NCBI GenBank assembly: GCA_018292915.2
Contig: JACVVK020000464.1
Coordinates: forward strand, 194,501 to 258,500
Reading direction: 5' to 3'
DNA: 64,000 bases
Source of the DNA: Batillaria attramentaria
Taxonomy: Eukaryota > Mollusca > Gastropoda > Batillariidae
Shown here: positions 63,347-64,000 of the stretch, one piece after another
Position numbering within the stretch: position 1 is the stretch's first letter
How the letters are laid out: each line of letters starts with the position of its first letter
Position numbers and translations under genes: made by a program
The notes under the pieces: model-generated
The model's input: the letters and a program-made list of their open reading frames with translations, nothing else
Told to the model about the DNA's origin: nothing
Databases searched by the model: none

Positions 63347-64000
63347 TCCATTTCCATCTCTGAAAACTGAAGTTTAAAACCAATATTTCGAAAACAGTTA
63401 ATAGCTTCTCCCTGCAAGCTTTGTTTACAGAAGTAAATCTATGAGGCGTCATTTGCACGAAGCAGACCTGAGGCCGAAGCTCGTCGTTGAACAGTACATG
63501 TATCGCCGCATTATTTGTGCGTTTGGCACATACAAAACTGCTCTGAAGGTGTCATCTCAGTTTATCAAACCTTCCTTAATGATTAACCTTAGTTCTTAAA
63601 GCCAAGTTTTTGCATAAAGCTGAGTTGTAAAACCAAGCTTCAGCTTTGGTGCGCAGCTACAAAACGGTTTGGTGCAAACATTGCTGCATGTGAAATTGGG
63701 GAAGGGCCGCTTCCCCGCTTAAAAATTTCCCTTGGTTTCTTTGGTATAGATGTGTACGTGAAATGTTTGTTTCGTTGTCTGGGCAGCTTGTCATGTTCAT
63801 CTGCGAAACGTTTGCACCATTTCTATGCGTTCTCTTATCATTTGCCTGCTCCAGAGTTCTATCAGTATCGCTATGCTGACACAGCTACCAGCCGCTGCAG
63901 AAATGATCTCGGTAGCAGACGGCTTCCTGTTTGGCGAATCTTTCATTAGATTTGCGAGGTCTGTGTCCACAAATCAGCAAAAAGTCGGCTTGCATTGGCT
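63347..64000. other. PARP intron 19, right edge
   Basis: No exon of the remaining ADP-ribosyltransferase domain was recognised; the gene continues beyond the window. Confidence 0.6.

Overview
This is a eukaryotic (metazoan) nuclear sequence: genes are split by GT-AG introns, and the spaces between exons are filled with microsatellites, large minisatellite arrays and many transposon classes. The linker-histone/protamine-like gene, the DIRS and Ginger1 elements and the overall repeat style suggest a lophotrochozoan, probably a mollusc. That assignment is inference; nothing in the window proves it.

Three host genes can be read. (1) Minus strand, 6,995 to about 21,900: a retinol-dehydrogenase-type short-chain dehydrogenase/reductase (SDR). 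Six exons are joined in phase; the N-terminal exon was not found. Three introns carry 84-bp, 39-bp and 37-bp arrays. (2) Plus strand, 29,030-29,788: an intronless linker-histone-fold, Arg/Lys/Ser-rich protein resembling H1 or sperm PL-I, with unusual Cys-x-Cys pairs. (3) Plus strand, about 33,850 to beyond 64,000: the invertebrate counterpart of vertebrate PARP6/PARP8 (mono-ADP-ribosyltransferase). Nineteen exons were traced by phase and homology, up to the exon that holds the catalytic His-Gly-Ser. The remaining catalytic exons lie past the right edge.

Mobile elements, left to right: a structurally complete DIRS-type tyrosine-recombinase retrotransposon (436-6,290) inside an older repeat; piggyBac-type MITEs (15,519-16,234 and 44,492-44,886); a complete Ginger1 DNA transposon (22,321-26,820) with about 220-bp inverted repeats, CCGG target duplications and a spliced integrase-OTU transposase; a 5'-truncated LINE copy (27,291-28,160); a foldback element (32,337-33,183); a Tc1/mariner element with an intact DD34E transposase (37,441-39,791) carrying a nested tRNA-derived SINE with a 14-bp duplication; nested TIR elements (42,063-43,898); a LINE 3' end next to PARP exon 12 (about 46,830-47,165); a full-length APE-type LINE with a 1,002-codon ORF (about 52,312-55,612); and three copies of a TA-duplicating MITE (12,615, 56,193 and 59,876), two of them inside minisatellites.

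The most unusual pattern is that several minisatellites begin at an exon's 5' splice site. Their unit contains the last exon bases plus the splice donor, so the real donor is followed by 7 to about 20 near-copies. This is seen at one SDR exon (minus strand) and three PARP exons (plus strand). A further PARP intron has about 57 copies of a unit containing GTAAGT. Most long open frames in this window are by-products of these arrays and are not genes.
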